NCBI GenBank assembly: GCA_030247885.1
Contig: JAPDRO010000020.1
Span: forward strand, 434,001 to 498,000
DNA length: 64,000 bases
Direction: 5' to 3'
Source: Taxawa tesnikishii (nom. ined.)
Taxonomy: Eukaryota; Ascomycota; Dothideomycetes; Dothideales
In this document: one piece after another, positions 48,878-60,456 of the stretch
How the letters are laid out: each line of letters starts with the position of its first letter
Numbering within the stretch: position 1 is the first letter of the stretch
Made by a program: the position numbers and the translations under genes
Notes under the pieces: generated by a model
Seen by the model: the letters and a program-made list of their open reading frames with translations, nothing else
Database searches by the model: none
Told to the model about the DNA's origin: nothing

Positions 48878-49298
48878 GTAGCCTGATTGAACCTAAACAG
48901 ACATTTACAGGACGTCGTGACCACACATCTGCTCCTCCTGTGCTGAATCACCGAGCATAGCCGCGATTGCCCTTGGAGAATAGTATTACCTGCACGGTAG
49001 GTGTGCAGAAGTCGCACATGTGCCGCCCAGGCGCCTTTACGGGGAGGCGTTTGAGGCTAATCAACCATCCATGTCTAAGAAGCTAGGTAGACAACGACAT
49101 AGAACCGTCGAGACTCACTCGCGTCAGAGTCGTGTTCGGAAAGCAGGAAGCAGTGACAACCGTTCGAAGTCAGGCATGTGTATATCCCACCTCAAACCCA
49201 CCCTAGCGAAGGGCGGCAAGAGCAGCGCGCTGGCACAAAATCCTCAGCCCCCCCCCCTAAAAAACGCGCTCCGGTTCCCTCGTCGCACTCACTTTCCC
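48878..49298. other. Spacer with C10 run
   Basis: Convergent spacer between the transporter and the DUF3074 gene. Contains ten C at 49248-49257 followed by T and six A. No gene. Confidence 0.6.
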
Positions 49299-51347
49299 TC
49301 ATCCCCTACTCGGACTGCTCCGACTCCCCCTACTCCCACTCCTCTTCCTCGCCTGCATGACCTCATCCCTAACCGCCCTCATGGCCACCTCGCCCCCGCT
49401 CATCTTGCCCAAATGCCCCACCAAGAGCGTATTCTCCCTCTGGAGCTCGCCCAGCTGCTCCCTCAGCAGGTCGAGCTCCTTCTTCAAGACCTCGGCCTGG
49501 TTCCTGAACTCGTCCCGCTCGCGGCCGAGGCGGGAGACCATGTCGCGATCGGCGTGTTTCCGCCTCTTGTCCTCGGCCTTGCGCAGTTCCTTCTCCTTCT
49601 TCGCCTCGAGCTTCTTCATCTCCCTTGCGTGCTTCTCTTCCGCTTTGCGCTTCTCCTTTTCGTGCTTCTCTTCCGCCTTGGCCAGCTCGGCGCTGTCCTT
49701 GCGTCGGTGGTCCGCCAGCTTCGCTTCCTCTTCCTCTCGCTTTTTGGCGAGCTTGTGGTCCAGTTTCTCTTTTCTGCGGTTCAGTCGGTCCAGCTCCCGC
49801 TCGTGGTGGTTCGACGCTTTGGTCGATGTCATGCTCTCTGGCGTCGATGGGGTCGAGCCGAGTGTGTCGGTCGAAGGCGCCGGCTGGTCCGTGAATTTCC
49901 GGTCGAGCGCGGAGTGGAAGTCCTCTGCTGATGCAAAGGACGATGTGTCAGAGGAGTCATCGTCATAACCTTCCGTTTGAGCCGCCGGCTGTTGAGTCGG
50001 CTGCTGACCTGGCTCTTGGTCGAGGTATTGATGCGCGTACTGGGATACATAAGTGGGCGCATATGCATCCAGGCCTGCTTCCAGGGCGTTGGTGAAATGC
50101 GATATTACGCCGCCCTGTGCTGGAGGTTGCACGGATTGTGTAGCTGGCTGGGACTGTGACTGAGGTTGTGCTGAAGCACCGTTGGTGCTCGGTGCTTCTG
50201 ATGGATCGGCGTTCACCTGTGCTGCCGCATCCTGCGCTTCTTTGTCGGCTTCGGGGTCGTCGGGATCTGGTATGTCGTCCTTCCCGCAAGCCCAGTCCAG
50301 GAATTTGACGATATCGCTGCACATGGTACCGGGAGTGCCACGCTCGACCATGAACCGTGGTATACCGCCACCAGGCTCGCTGCGTGTGATCATGATCCAC
50401 TCAACAGGATTCAGTTCTGCTTCTTCCGTTTCCGAGTCTTTGGCTTGACGGTCGGCCTTTCCGCCCTCCGAAGAGCCAATCGTGTGTCCTCTCTCCCTAT
50501 GCCCTGACTCGTGGGTTGAGGAATCGGGCAGATTGGTTGTAGAAGCAGCTTTGTTGTTGCCACCCTTCTTGTGTAATGGGATCTCTCTAATAAGCTCCAC
50601 GGACTCGTACTGTCCTCTGATATACCCGTTCCTCTCTGGGGCTTGGGGGTGCTTAACCGGTTTTGACACGACCATATAGTGTCTTGGAATGTGATTGCCC
50701 TTGCCGTCCGGAGTGCTCTTTTCGCTGAGAGCGTTGTCGCTGGTCAACAAGAGTGTGACGAATTCTCTGGGGGTCGTCGGACCGGGGAACTGTGCACTCA
50801 ACTGGTAGACCTCCATCTGGCCAACACCGTCCACCTTCTTCCTCTCTAGCCTTTGGTCACCGCCAATGCCTCTGATATTGCCTTCTCCTGGCCCGCCTTG
50901 GACAGCCAGCGATTCGGCAAACTCCCTCTGCATGGCCTTCTTGAACTTGGATACCGAAAGACCCTCGTGTACGCTTCTCCGGGCAAACCACGCACCGTGC
51001 CTGTCGTTCCCCGCCATCTTATACACGCTGATCCCTAACGGGTTCTCCTTCGCCGAGACCTTCAACGGCTTTCCCCATCCTTTTCGAAGTCCTGCATGTA
51101 ACTCGTGTGGTGTCGGAGGTCGTGCTGAGGAGGCCGTGATCTCTTTCGACGAGGACGCGCTGTTGGGCTTCGAATGTGAAGGATTGGACGATTCGAAGTC
51201 GTCTCCGCCGGGTGGTGGGGGCACGGAGTTGCATATGAGCTCGCCGGCCTCGAAGTGGTGTTGAAGGTAGGGTCCGAGATTGTCGACGGGTACGTCGGAA
51301 AAGTCGACAGGCCCTAGGGCCTTCAGAGCATCATGCAGCTCGGCCAT
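49299..51347 (-). CDS. DUF3074 (START-like) domain protein with C-terminal coiled coil
   Basis: 682 residues, one exon, no frame break. Residues about 90-350 form the DUF3074 region, a START-like lipid-binding fold: RKGWGKPLKVSAKENPLG, YQLSAQFPGPTTPREFVTLLL, YIRGQYESVELIREIP and VEWIMITRSEPGGGIPRF. The middle is Gln/Pro-rich. Residues about 510-640 are a long charged coiled coil dense in Lys and Glu (for example EEKHEKEKRKAEEKHA). The C-terminus is Arg/Ser-rich. The function of these fungal proteins is not established; a role in lipid sensing is only inferred from the fold. Start at ATG 51347 is the first in frame. Confidence 0.82.
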   Translation of the reverse strand: MAELHDALKALGPVDFSDVPVDNLGPYLQHHFEAGELICNSVPPPPGGDDFESSNPSHSKPNSASSSKEITASSARPPTPHELHAGLRKGWGKPLKVSAKENPLGISVYKMAGNDRHGAWFARRSVHEGLSVSKFKKAMQREFAESLAVQGGPGEGNIRGIGGDQRLERKKVDGVGQMEVYQLSAQFPGPTTPREFVTLLLTSDNALSEKSTPDGKGNHIPRHYMVVSKPVKHPQAPERNGYIRGQYESVELIREIPLHKKGGNNKAASTTNLPDSSTHESGHRERGHTIGSSEGGKADRQAKDSETEEAELNPVEWIMITRSEPGGGIPRFMVERGTPGTMCSDIVKFLDWACGKDDIPDPDDPEADKEAQDAAAQVNADPSEAPSTNGASAQPQSQSQPATQSVQPPAQGGVISHFTNALEAGLDAYAPTYVSQYAHQYLDQEPGQQPTQQPAAQTEGYDDDSSDTSSFASAEDFHSALDRKFTDQPAPSTDTLGSTPSTPESMTSTKASNHHERELDRLNRRKEKLDHKLAKKREEEEAKLADHRRKDSAELAKAEEKHEKEKRKAEEKHAREMKKLEAKKEKELRKAEDKRRKHADRDMVSRLGRERDEFRNQAEVLKKELDLLREQLGELQRENTLLVGHLGKMSGGEVAMRAVRDEVMQARKRSGSRGSRSSPSRG

Positions 51348-51991
51348 GGTGAGTATATGTAAGGCCCTATAGACTGTACCAGATGAGCGGATGTGAAAGA
51401 AGATGTGGTGACGGCAGTGTATAGTACGGAAGGTCGGGATTATGCTGTGAGAGACAAGGAGTAGCGTTTAGTGGTTCAATGGCTTCCTGAAGTCCAAAAA
51501 GAACCAAAACCAAGACCAAGACATGGACAAGTCAACAAAGCCAATTCTGTGCTAAACCGGGAATTCGGATAGCGTTGGAGATCATGGCGATGATATGGTA
51601 TGATGTAAGCGAATGGCCGAGACGACGAACCTTCAAGACGTGGTTCATCAAGCTAATTCAAGCAAGTTTCGCACCAGAGTAATACAACAGTTGGAATATG
51701 CAGTGTCTACATTGGATGCAACACGCGCAAACTACTCGCGTGTTGTTGCTGTTGGGTCGCTCAGTCGATTGTTCCTGGGATGTGCTCCTTCACTGTCGCT
51801 CATCCTTGACCCCACGCAGAGACAAGCTTTCTTGCCCCGGTTCCGTCATCCTGCTCCTGCGGGAAGCTGAAGACTGTTCTTTCCGTGCTTCCATCCGACA
51901 GACTCCGAGGAACATGATCATAGCGCCTGCTAACTCCAACACTTGAACCACAAGAAGCTGGCCAGAACCTTTGCTGTAGCGCGGGGTCCAA

Positions 51992-52018
51992 CATCGTCAT
52001 CATCATCATCATCATCAT
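51992..52018. repeat. Trinucleotide (CAT)n microsatellite
   Basis: Seven or so consecutive CAT units in the intergenic region, after one interrupted unit (CGT). Confidence 0.85.
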
Positions 52019-52210
52019 AATCAGCAGTAGCAACTCAAATCACGTTTTCGACAATACTGTCTTCTTTCGAAGTCTGATTGCTTTTTCTGTCCTGACCGTG
52101 GCTACTACACTTTGCCGACCTCCCCGGTTTTGTTCATGAGCAGCTGTAGTCACGGCAGAAATACTGCAGCACGCCCAGTCCCGACCACCCTTGGTTAGCT
52201 TGGGTGGACG

Positions 52211-52245
52211 ATCATATATACATATATACATATATATATACATCT
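52211..52245. repeat. TA/CA-rich microsatellite
   Basis: Alternating TATATACA units in noncoding sequence; a simple repeat. Confidence 0.8.
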
Positions 52246-52878
52246 TCTGCGTTCGTAGTAAGCCAGGAACAAGAAACACAGTGAGGACGAGTTCGGCCTC
52301 TGGCGGTGCGCCCGCCCTCCACGCCATGCCGCCGAATCTGCCATAGACACTGGCCCCATTGATCGCTTTCGGCTTCAGCCGGTCTCCAAAGGGTATCGCA
52401 TATCTGACGGTACAGTGCCGAAGGCTTAGATGCTCGGGCGTATCAACTGCTGTGACTGATACACGAGGTAGTGTCAACTCATGTTCCATGCAAACCAGAC
52501 ATTGCACGGAATAAGGACGATTCACTCCCGCGCGTCCCAAGGAGGAGAATGGGTTTAACGCTTCGATTCAATTCTCGTACACCCTAAGCATAGGGTACAT
52601 AAACTATGTAATCCACCATGCAATCCGAATTGCGGTGCCGTTTCCGTGTTCGAAAAAACATCGAGGAGAACCAGGCCGAGATAAGCCATGGAACAACCAT
52701 GCTCCAAGAACGATATCCTACCGACATCAAACAGGCGTAACCTGCCTGCCCAATGCCCCCCTCACAAGTCCTTCTAGCCATTGCAATGTTTCCCACGAGG
52801 GCACCATGATCTTCCAATTGCGCCTCCCTACCCAATCCAATCCCCGCCAATCCCTCCCTTACCCACCGCATCCGCCCC

Positions 52879-53658
52879 CTAATCCCCATTAACCCTCTTC
52901 CAAACGCTCCCCTCGAGCTCCACCGCCTTCTTCCCCACTCCACTCGCCCACCCCCTCACAGCCCCCAGACGCCATCCTCACCTGCCGTAGCCGGCAGATC
53001 GCCATCGTTCCTGGCACCCGCGAAGATGTGCTGCAGACTGCCGCGCCGTACGTTCCTCTCCGCCGCTTCCTGCGCCTCCAGGCTCGCCCGCTGCGCCGCG
53101 CTCATCTCCTGCGCGTACGCGTTCTGCACGTACCCGCCCGGCGACTCGGCAATCACATGCGGCGAGGGCGGCAGGTTGACGACGCCCAAGGGGATGGTCG
53201 TCGGGCCGGTGCGCGTGCTTGAGGGCGTGCTGAGTTGGGTCGAGTGCCTCCGTGCCGCGTTGGTGGGGGTGGGGGATGAACATCTGTGGGGGCGTTGTGG
53301 TCACCGGGGGAATTGAAAGGGCGTGGAGCCTGCCTGCGGTGGAGGCGTGTTTGTGGTCGACATCGCTTGTGTCGGAGGCGTCGGGACGGCCCCTGGTTGC
53401 GGAGGGGAGGTCCATTCTGCGCTTGTCCGGCGGAGGGGACGGTTCGCGTTGGCGGTGCGCGGAGGGTTGGGACAGTGCCCGTAGGTGCAGGAACAGCGGC
53501 CGCGCCTGGCTGAGCGGCTGGATAGGCGGAAGAGCTATCCTGTGTGGTCGTTGCTGGGGGTTGGTGGTTGATGTCGGCTCGAACGCGGTCTGGGGTGTGA
53601 CGCCCTTGGCCTGGGTAGGCGTGATGGGAGCGTCGGAATAGATTGGAATCGGTGGCAT
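52879..53658 (-). CDS. Proline-rich fungal protein of unknown function (many one-base breaks)
   Basis: Starts MPPIPIYSDAPITPTQAKG, a start I associate with a conserved but uncharacterised Pezizomycotina family. The middle is low-complexity Pro/Thr/Ala. The end is conserved: VIAESPGGYVQNAYAQEMS, an Ala/Glu/Arg helix, then GVWGAVRGWASGVGKKAVE and WKRVN before the stop. To read this the frame must be mended about six times, each by one base in a C or G run: 53556-53560, 53390-53393, 53306-53310, 53271-53275, 53265-53269 and 52962-52966. As given, the longest open frame stays in the first frame and changes character after 45 residues. About 260 residues if mended. No domain or location can be named. 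Confidence 0.65.
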
Positions 53659-54257
53659 TTTTCGCGACGTGTTTATACAAAAGCTGATGAAGCTACCTAC
53701 GTTACTTAAAAGAGGAGCTGCGCGTGGTTATAGGGGGACGTTTCTCTCTTTGCACCGTGACACGCAACGTTCAAGCGTTGATCAGCTTCACGCTGCGTCA
53801 TCTGCACCCCTTGCCTCCGCACATGCCTGATGCCGTCAATGCGCATGAGGAAGGGGAAGGTCAATGGCATACCAGCCTCCAGCGGAGCACCGTCGTGGTA
53901 AATACATGTGTGGAGATAGCAGTCACGAAGACGAGCGGACGAGAGCGGACGGCAAGTATTGCAAGGAAAACGACGGACCCTTTCATTACGCTTGAGTTCT
54001 ATCGACAGGAAGCGCAATAGTAAGCCAAACCCATATGACTACCCGTGAAAAAGGCAAACCCCGGATATTCTTGTGGTACAATAGAAAAGAGATGTCGCTA
54101 GGCCAGTAAGATTACAAGCGCAGCGACCACACCACGCGCACCTCTTCCACATGTCGCGACGTCCGTAGATCGTCGGTCATGATCTCCCTTCTGTCATCAT
54201 CGCATATCGGCAAACAGAAATGATTTCATATCGTCAACGTTTCTGTTGACGAGACGT
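53659..54257. other. Spacer downstream of ADP/ATP carrier
   Basis: About 0.6 kb: the promoter of the proline-rich gene and the carrier 3' UTR. No gene. Confidence 0.5.
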
Positions 54258-55694
54258 TTAACCGGAACCACCCTTGAAGGCCTTGCCGAACATGAGCAGC
54301 TGGACCTGGTCATAGATGGACAGGACACCAGCACCAGCAACACCACGGAGGATGTTAGCACCAGCACCCTTGAAGAGAGACTTGACACCCTCCTTGGCGA
54401 TGATCTGGCGAGCAGCATCCATGGTACCCTTGTACTTGACGGCCTAGGGAGACGAATCAGCAATGTACTTAGATGAGAGGATGGAGAATATCAATAGTAC
54501 TTACCTCACCGGAGGTCATCATCATACGACGACGGATGGTGTCAAGAGGGTAAGAAGCAATACCAGCACCAGTGGTAACAGTCCAGCCGAGCAGGAAGGA
54601 AGCAAGGAAGCTACCCTCAAGAGAACCAACCAGGACAACAGGCTTGATGGAGTCGTACATGCCGAAGTACAGACCACGGTAGACAACAATACCAAGAACG
54701 GAGGGACCGAAACCACGGTAGAGACCGGCAATACCGTCGGAAGCGAGGGTCTTACGGTAGACATCAATGAGACCGTTGAACTGGCGCTCACCACCACCCT
54801 TGGCGGACTTGGCGTCGTTGGCAAGACGGGTACGAGCGTAGTCGAGAGAGTAGACGAAGAGGAGGGAAGTGGCACCAGCAGCCTTGTCCATGTCAGTAAG
54901 GTTCAACACAAAATATAAGCTCATGGAAGACTTACACCACCGGAGGCAAGGTTACCCATCATCCACTTGGCGTATCCATCACGGTCCTTCTTGTAGGCGA
55001 ACATCGACTTGTAGGTGTCACGGAAAGCGAAGTTCAGAGCCTGGGTAGGGAAGTAACGGATGACGTTGGCGGTGTTACCACGCCACAGGGACATGACACC
55101 CTCGTCGGCAGCGGTACGGCGGAAGCAGTCTGCGATGCCGTTGTATGGGCGGTCGAGACGACCGGCGCGAAGCATCTCATCCTGGTTCTGGACAAGGAGC
55201 TTGATACGCTCGATGGGGGCAGCAGCAGTCTTGGAGACGGCAGCGGAAACACCACCCACTATTGGGGTTGTTAGCCATCGTTATCCTGATGAACAAAATT
55301 TTTTCTCGTGTGCTCGAGATCCAATGTATCTCCCGTCGACAGCGTCGATGATTATTTGATAAATTTTGGCGGATTGAGATGTGATTGTGTGTACGTACTC
55401 AAGAAGTCGACCATGAAGCCCTGTGAGAAGCTTGCGTCAGTCCAATTGCTTTTACTGATAGCGGACTCGACAGCAGCGCCCGGCCCAAACCTCCAAACCA
55501 GAGATGCGAAACAAGCTCCAATGCCATTGAGCAACGGTCCTGAGGATGCTCGCGATGGCCTTCGGATGTTTCGTGCAACAATGGATATTGGTGGACCGGG
55601 TCGTCGCGCGGTTTAAGTAAGGGGCTGGGAGGAAACTTACGGGCATGCCCATGAAGGACTTCTTCGCCTGAACGACCTCTCCTTCCTTAGACAT
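54258..55694 (-). CDS. AAC1: ADP,ATP carrier protein of the mitochondrial inner membrane
   Basis: Five exons: 55694-55641, 55420-55399, 55258-54936, 54882-54505 and 54443-54258, giving 320 residues. Exchanges cytosolic ADP for matrix ATP. Three mitochondrial-carrier repeats are visible with their Px(D/E)xx(K/R) motifs (for example [10 protein letters not shown] and [10 protein letters not shown]), and the AAC-specific RRRMMM signature in [11 protein letters not shown]. The gene is strongly biased to C- and T-ending preferred codons, as for a highly expressed protein. Exon 2 is a 22-nt micro-exon (GFMVDFL plus one base) between unusually long introns of 220 and 140 nt; later introns are 53 and 61 nt. 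No frame break. Confidence 0.95.
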
Positions 55695-56835
55695 TGTGAC
55701 GGGTATCTCAGATGGTTATGATAAAGAGGGAGAGTATTGAAGGATGAACGAGGGATGAAGAGTCTTTGAGACGAGAGGGTGCAAAGCTGGTTTAAAAAGC
55801 TGGAGGGCCAGCAGCGCACGGTCACTCGGGGCTAGCCGTGTTCACCCGAATAGCGGCTGCGGCAAGGTCAAAACCGACACTAACTGCGTTCACGTACGTG
55901 TAGACAGTTCGTTGTTGCGTGGCGGAGAATTTGTGGTCGTGTGCCTACTACTCCTGTAGTACTTTGTGTCACGACTTCACTCATGTTCCGCGCGCAGTAA
56001 CATAATGTTCAATTGAGATACTGACTTCTTTGTCTTCCACGGCTGCCGGCGCGTATAGGGGCTGTCCCAAGATTTTCGCTGCCGGGGAAGCTCGACTCAA
56101 CGCAAATTGCTGGGCAGTCTCGCTCAAGCAGCTTCCAGAACCCCTTTCAGAACTTGTTCTTTTCCCAACTACCACTGTGGTCGCCGCGGTTGATGACCCT
56201 TTTGCAGGAGAATGCGTGCTTATTCATTCAAATCTCCCGCGTAGCAATGACGAGGTTGCCACTCATCTCAACATCTGGTTTTTGCAGATGGTGAAGCTTA
56301 GAGGTCACTTCGCATTTTTCTTCATTCGTCGAGCTGGTTCATGCGTTTGGCTGGTAGGGCAGATAGATTCACGGCCAAAACGCATATAGTAACAGCTCAC
56401 GAGGACAGGAGGTACAAAAGACGGACAATGGATGCTATGTATATACTAGCTCACTGTCCAACCCAGGATCGTTAGCCGCGTCTCTTTTCCGCGAGGTTGC
56501 TTTCGTAAACCAGAAAATCAGGTGAAACGCCGGGAAACGAGAAGCATGAAACTCTCCGCAAGTCCGTACGCGCGCAGCAAACTCGGCCCTTAGTGGTGTT
56601 GGCAGCAAGCTTTACCATGAGCATTTTCCTTATCAGTCTGGGAACCATCCATGCATAGTATTAGTGCTTGAACATGGAATGTTTGTTTTAAATCCATGCC
56701 TGTATCACATCAACACTTTCTGTTGTGAGCACACTGCAACCGGCAGCGACCTCCGAGGTGAATTCACGAAGTTTATCTGATGTCCACCAATAGAGATCTC
56801 ACCAACACACCTGAGTCACACCAACATGTCCTATC
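55695..56835. other. Divergent spacer, ADP/ATP carrier / metallophosphoesterase
   Basis: About 1.1 kb. The plus-strand frame 56030-56389 (119 codons) has no recognisable domain and is not called. Both promoters must lie here. Confidence 0.5.
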
Positions 56836-58031
56836 ATGAACACACCTAATGCAGCATCACGTCCTCGCACTCGAAGAACGCGCTTCGTGTGCGTCTCAGA
56901 CACGCACTCGGCATCACCCGCTGACGGAGCGTTCAAACTGCCCAAAGGCGACGTGTTAATCCACGCTGGCGATCTCACGAACCAAGGCAGCTACACAGAA
57001 CTCCAAAAGACATTGGACTGGATCATCTGTGCAGACTTTGAGGCAAAAATCGTCATCGCTGGTATGGCCTATTCCATGCATCCGCCGCTATCGAGAACCG
57101 AATTGGTGAGGGGAGTTAGAGACTCAGACAGGCAAACTCACACTACCCAGGAAACCATGACATTACTCTCGACAGCGAGTTCTATGAGGAACAGGGTCTC
57201 TATCTCCACAACCAGCGTGCCCAGAACCCGCGTCAATGCCTGAACTTGGTCCGGAATGCCCCCGGCGTGACGTATCTTCACAACTCGAGCGCAACAATCC
57301 ATCTACGCTCTCCGGATGGACCGCATACGTGTTTCACAGTCTATGGCAGTCCCTGTGTGCCCAAACGCGGTCTTTGGGCCTTCGGTTATGACCACGATTC
57401 ACACCTCGCTGAGAGACTGTGGAGTTCCGTCCCCTTGGAAACCGACATAGTGGTTACGCATACACCGCCTTACAATCACTGCGACAGCAGTCCGAAATGG
57501 GGCGCGGCGGGCTGTGAGGAGCTGCGCAAGGCGTTGTGGAAAGTGCGGCCACGGCTGGCTGTCTGTGGCCATGTGCACGAGGCCAGAGGCGCGGAGAGAG
57601 TGACGTGGAGATTGGACCTACCACACGTGCCGTTCTTGGAGGAAAAGACAGTCGCGTGGATCGACCCCGGTGCAGGCACCAAGAAGATGAGTCTGCTTGA
57701 TCTCACGGCGAGACGTGGGAATTCCTTGAAGAACGATGGAGCGTCGGGACGTACGATGCCTCAGGCTCTGGTGTCGTTCGCGGAGGGCGCAACAGTCGAC
57801 AAGGATGGGGTTGTCAAGCCGGAGACCTCAGGTGCCATTCAGCCGGAGGAAGTCGCGGGTACGATGCTGCAGCATCAGGAGGCGCTCAGTGGCAGGATGG
57901 GGAGACGGGAGACGGCAATCGTGAATGCTGCGATCATGGCCCGCAGCTATGGCAACGGTCCCAAACAGTTCAACAAGCCCATAGTGGTGGATGTTGATCT
58001 GCCAGTGTGGCAAGAAGGGGATTCTCAGTAG
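56836..58031 (+). CDS. Calcineurin-like metallophosphoesterase
   Basis: Two exons, 56836-57061 and 57151-58031, give 368 residues; the 89-nt intron splits the GNHD metal-binding motif (G|GNHD). Motifs in order: VSDTHS, HAGDLTNQG, GNHDITL, VVTHTPPYN, VCGHVHEARG. These supply the bimetal ligands of the family; the N-terminal two-thirds resemble the MPPED1/MPPED2 group of small metallophosphoesterases. The C-terminal 100 residues are a fungal extension without a known domain. The substrate is unknown. Converges with the Nudix-like gene. Confidence 0.87.
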
Positions 58032-58198
58032 CTATGCTACCAGTGCTGTGGAGGTATTCAGACCAAGAACCATCTTCACAGGGACAGCTCTGTACTCTGA
58101 GGCTACCGTTACTGCGACAAACCACCACCTAATGACTCAAGCCGGTTGTCCATTCGCTAGCACTCCTTGTCCAATGTGAGGCTCAACACAGCCGTACT

Positions 58199-58930
58199 CT
58201 ATTCTGCCGCAGCACCATCGGCTGCTTTCAGTCTTCTCTTCTGCTGCTGCCGCCTTCTAAGTTTCCTCCTACTATGAAATGCTTGCAAAATGACATCCTG
58301 CACAGGGGTGAATGTCAGGCTATCGTTGCGTCTGATTGCCTCTTCCGTAACCCACGCCAGTCCCCGAGCCTTCTGGCCTGGCTCGCTGAGTATGCCGCTA
58401 ACACTGTTCTCATTCTTCTCCGGCTTAGCCTCGAAGACATAGAAGGCCGTAACCCAGTGGTTGTACCGATCAGGCTCGACTCGGCTGTCCCAGATGAGCT
58501 GCATTCCATCTCATTTCTCGAAATCAACGTCTCTGATCCAGCGAGTGGTGTATCTCTCCACTAAACGGGTTGCTATCTCAGCTGCGGGAGTTTGCCCTGC
58601 TTGATTCGGGAGCCCATCCGGCTGCTCCAGTACTGAGTAGCATCCGTGCGGCGGGATCCACTTGTCGGAATTTGGATCACTGATGAGAAGGACCTTGTTA
58701 TCGTGGACAACGACCGCGGATATCCATATTTTGTAAAACGGCATCTTGTCCTCGTTACAGTCCATGTTGCTGATACCGTTGAGGATATCTTGCGGAGTTT
58801 CATCCTCCCAGAGAAGGAAGTCGGGAGCAGTTCTCTTGTTCTCATCCTCACCGTTGAACGTCACATTACCGTTCTCGAGGTCTGTGATGAAGTCAGAAGT
58901 TCTATCCAGAGTGGCACGGTCGTCGTCCAT
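58199..58930 (-). pseudogene. Nudix-like gene with in-frame TGA and eroded Nudix box
   Basis: From 58930 the frame gives 139 residues with a Nudix-fold look: ISAVVVHDNKVLLISD, then KWIPPHGCYS where active enzymes have a KWVLPKGG-like strand. The helix GQTPAAEIATRLVERY stands where the catalytic GETPxxAAxREvxEE should be, so the metal-binding Glu residues are lost. TGA at 58513-58511 interrupts the frame; it then resumes without shift as MQLIWDSRVEPDRYNHWV and FEAKPEKN, similar to the C-terminal half of diphosphoinositol-phosphate Nudix hydrolases. Lost catalytic residues plus a stop suggest a decaying gene. The alternative is two short proteins or a read-through stop. Confidence 0.55.
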
Positions 58931-59737
58931 GATGAAAGCGGATCTTTGCAGGAAGATGTGAGACTGCGGCGGTGTATTTTCCAGGGCTGAGTCGCCATAG
59001 AGTGCGTGGAATAAAACATCAAATGCGAAGGAAATGGTTGTTTGCCTGGGCGGACGTTAACTCTTGAAAGAGGAACCTGCTGAACAGGGATGGAAGAAAG
59101 ATTCAGGTTCGCACTACTCCAACTGCGCTTTGAACAAGCCATTGCCATGGTTTCTGTTGCAGAAGTCAGGTGTTTGTCATTAAAGCTTTCTTGTTCCTTT
59201 CAGTCGTTTGGCAGGCTTTGTCATGGTGTAAATGCACTCCCGATAACCAACATGGCGGTTGGCTGCTCAGTATAATCAAGCGGATCGGCCGCAAGCGACT
59301 GCGCTCATGTTGGTTCTGTGTGCCTCACTGTGGACAATGTGGTATGTAGCCAGTGACCTCTATTGCTTGCCCTTGCGCTCGCGATCGTTCATGTGACTCC
59401 TGGCGGAGGATAAATAGGAGCTGCAGCTCTGGTCAGCGGTAAAGCAAAGAGCAACGTATCTCTTCACCCAGATCACTATGTCGGTGAGCATGTGCATCTA
59501 TATACAACCGGTGGTCACAAGTGAGGATACGTGTCGTAGGTGAATGAGGTGAAAGCTCAGTTCACTCGATGTCCGTGTTTTCTATTTTGTCCACTTCCCT
59601 CGGTGTTGGGCCCCATCTTCCCACCATCTTACCACGAGATTTACTCCATCAGACACCTTCCGTTCCGCAACCAGTATACGGCCACCCAAATCTCTTACAC
59701 ACACTACCACTACCTGCTTACCGCATCAACATACGAC
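58931..59737. other. Intergenic, no gene seen
   Basis: About 0.8 kb including the leader of the next gene. No supportable feature. Confidence 0.5.
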
Positions 59738-60456
59738 ATGCCCTCAACAGAAGACGCCAAAGGCTCGCGCAGTACGGACAGCTCTCGGAGATGCTCGCCG
59801 TTTCCCTCGATGACTGATTTTACTTCAGTCAGTTCGATAGCCCTCCAACAGGTACGCGAGGCCTCTCAGCGGCCGAGTGGAAGAGGTACCGTATACGATA
59901 TAGAGCGGTTGTCTGCATGGAAAAGAACGCTCTGGGGAAGCTTGGAAGTACCGGTTATCGGAAGGGTATCTTTGGCCCTCCGCATGTCAGAGACGATGGA
60001 GAGTTGGATCCAGCGCTCTGCGGTCGATGCCGAGAGATCTTCAAATACCTGGTAAGTGAGAAATACCGGGTAGAGGTCTTCACTGCTAACATGGACCAGA
60101 TCGATGAGCCTGAAGACTCGCTTCTTCAGGGTATGAACCCGGAGTGGTATCACAGTGGATTCCGCTTCGACACGCGTTGGGAGCTTGTGTTCGTTCCTGG
60201 AGAGGACAAGGAGTGGTCCCTTCTTGAGGTCGGCCGCAATTGGACGGCGGCACCTGTTCGCTGGTCCAGGCGTCCAGGCCTCTACGTGACTGCCTACCGC
60301 AGTCCTGAGAACAGCTTCGTGCAAATGACGCTGAGCGCCGCCAAGCCGGTGGACAAGAGGGATGCACCGGACTGGGACGTTCCCGAAGAGGCGACAGTGG
60401 AGGAAGTACCGAGTGTAGATAACGGCAAGGCTCTGGGACGGAAGGGTTGGTGGTGA
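59738..60456 (+). CDS. Unknown protein, one-base break near the N-terminus
   Basis: The start at 59738 gives a Ser-rich N-terminus ending SMTDF. The frame then continues into sequence that loses protein character. The next frame carries QFDSPPTGTRGLSAAEWKRY, ALCGRCREIFKYLV, and WYHSGFRFDTRWELVF to a stop at 60456. One extra T in the TTTT run at 59818-59821 would join them into about 239 residues. Trp- and Arg-rich, no signal peptide or membrane span. A CGRC pair (in ALCGRCREIF) is followed by no second pair, so a zinc finger is not supported. I do not recognise the family. Confidence 0.55.

Larger units (their letters stand above)
51348..52878. other. 1.5 kb intergenic region with microsatellites
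   Basis: No gene supported. Contains a CAT/ATC trinucleotide repeat at about 51992-52018 and an alternating TA/CA tract at 52211-52245. Confidence 0.55.
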
